Below are positions 62,861 through 64,000 of a stretch of DNA of 64,000 bases, piece after piece. The position numbers and the translations under genes were made by a program. The notes below the pieces were generated by a model, which was given only the letters and a program-made list of their open reading frames with translations, was not told the DNA's origin and did no database searches. The first letter of the stretch is position 1, and each line of letters begins with the position of its first letter. Origin of the DNA: Trichococcus sp. K1Tr (GTDB taxonomy: Bacteria; Bacillota; Bacilli; Lactobacillales; Aerococcaceae); assembly GCF_028309625.1 (NCBI RefSeq), contig NZ_JAQMHR010000008.1, positions 83,679 to 147,678 on the forward strand. Direction: 5' to 3'.

Positions 62861-62914
62861 TACAACATGACAACCACTACCATTTATCGTTACTTAAAAA
62901 GCAATCCCAAATAA
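62861..62914 (+). pseudogene. C-terminal remnant of a resolvase
   Basis: The frame TTTTIYRYLKSNPK followed by TAA matches the helix-turn-helix end of Bin3-type resolvases (compare VSRTTIYRYLN in the pseudogene at 46266). Nothing upstream in the frame belongs to the gene. The rest of 62780-63009 is empty. Confidence 0.6.
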
Positions 62915-63009
62915 CGCATATTAAGCTGATTTCGCGGGTAAGTTACCTACCTTAGAATTTGAAATCTGCTTAAAATGCGTTTTAGTTTAAGTTATTTTTT
63001 TAATCAATC

Positions 63010-63906
63010 CTACATCTCACTTAATTCATTATATTTAGAAATCAAATCACTACAATAATCATCGATTTCCACAATTTGTTTTCTCAAGCTATCTGTAATT
63101 TCCTTAACAATAACTTCCCTCTCTTCTTCCCCTAGTCTTGAAATAATATTATCAACAAAATTTTGATCTACTTTTTTGAGTTTCCAGTTCCCAACTGTCC
63201 ACCATTCCCAATTTGATTTTTTATTGCGGTTATCAAAATGATTAAGTGTTTTTTCTAACACTACTCTTTTTTGTGGCTCAATTCTGCCAGTAAAAGCTAA
63301 TTTTATTTTACCTGATGATTTGGCATCTTTATTCAGTATTTCAAAAGAGTATGCTTTATGATTTCCCCAACCTCCGCGATAATCACTCGATAGTCTTGGA
63401 AATACTTTATTCATTTCCTTAGTTTCAAAACGAATGATAGATTTTCCTGAGTGGTTTGGATTCGAAATTAACAGTCCGTCCTTCTCTAAATTATTTATTG
63501 CTTCACTATATAATTCACTCATCACACTCAAGTTATCTGGTTTATTTTCAAAAATTAAATCCAGGGCTTCTTGATGTTGACTATAGATTCTATTACAAAT
63601 TTTTTGTAGCCTCTCATCCACTATTACATCTCTCCTTAAACTGTTCAAATAGTCATCGACTAAAAAGTTAATTTTTGAATCTAGTCCATAGATTTTAATT
63701 AAGCGTTCTAAAATCTCTATGATTTCATAATATGAAAGTAAGTACCAATTATTGTTGGTTGCTTCGTCACGTTCAGGAGTCAAAAAAACAAAAAGCTTTG
63801 TGTAATCTCTATAATGGCTATCAACATAATTTTGGTACTTATTTAATTGGTGTTTTGATTCACTTGCACCAATTGTTAACGCCGGTAGTAAAATGTAGGA
63901 AAACAA
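63010..63906 (-). pseudogene. N-terminally truncated PD-(D/E)XK nuclease superfamily protein
   Basis: The open frame of 298 codons starts at a TTG without a ribosome site. From about residue 12 it reads IGASESKHQLNKYQNYV and then KLFVFLTPERDEA and WYLLSYYEIIEILE, which match the middle of PDDEXK_4-type nuclease proteins. In those proteins the E-x-K active-site strand lies just before this segment; it is missing here, with a stop codon upstream. I infer a 5' deletion that leaves an inactive gene. The last 11 codons at the 5' end are probably not original. Confidence 0.6.
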
Positions 63907-63984
63907 CGGTTTGAAAAATGTCGGAAATCATACATTTTTTTGAATATACTTATTTCATCTCATCTACACAAGGAGGTAATGAGC

Positions 63985-64000
63985 ATGAGAAAAGATATTC
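63985..64000 (+). CDS. Start of a gene that leaves the window
   Basis: AGGAGG (63971-63976) is followed eight bases later by an ATG and the codons for MRKDI. Too short to identify. Confidence 0.5.

Overview
The window comes from a low-to-moderate GC Gram-positive genome. PTS operons, LacI-type repressors, a Bce-type resistance module, a maltose phosphorylase locus laid out as in enterococci, a LevR-type sigma-54 activator, strong AGGAGG ribosome sites and catabolite-control-like boxes all point to Lactobacillales. A Carnobacteriaceae genome such as Trichococcus is my best guess, but that is inference only. No rRNA or tRNA gene was seen.

Layout. 0-10 kb: a lipoprotein phosphoesterase, a histidine phosphatase preceded by a 50-bp-period palindrome array, an esterase, a HxlR regulator divergent from an NAD(P)-binding oxidoreductase, a YccF membrane protein, and a glycerate operon (cdaR-type regulator, GntP permease, glycerate kinase). 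10-17.4 kb: a mannose-family PTS operon (IIA-IIB-IIC-IID) followed by a four-gene sensory operon in which two membrane-anchored sugar-binding proteins flank a NarL-type two-component system, with no ABC transporter. Both operons carry TGTCA-N11-TGACA upstream. 17.5-27 kb: an AT-rich DISARM class 2 anti-phage system (drmB, drmA, drmE, divergent drmMII) without drmC, with a perfect 17-bp-arm inverted repeat between the divergent genes. 27-35 kb: the maltose locus. MalT imports maltose as maltose 6'-phosphate, MapP dephosphorylates it, maltose phosphorylase and beta-phosphoglucomutase process it, an epimerase assists and MalR represses; operators sit in the divergent promoters.

35-47 kb is a scarred region. 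It holds an SEC-C protein, an AbiEi antitoxin beside a decayed AbiEii toxin, two broken copies of the mapP 3' end, a Bce-type regulator/sensor/transporter module, a GH4 glycosidase with an AraC regulator, a broken resolvase, and dispersed composite repeats. These repeats contain 27-bp palindromes that recur at exactly 52-bp period.

47-60 kb is a carbohydrate locus with two GH172 enzymes, each tied to its own uptake route. One is an ABC importer under a LacI regulator. The other is a mannose-family PTS under a LevR-type activator and a consensus sigma-54 promoter, with a fructokinase at the end. I infer use of alpha-fructosides such as difructose anhydrides, or related furanosides. 60-64 kb is a second AT-rich accessory segment: an AlbA_2-type gene remnant, an intact serine resolvase, a putative abortive-infection protein, a resolvase C-terminal remnant, and an N-terminally truncated PD-(D/E)XK nuclease.
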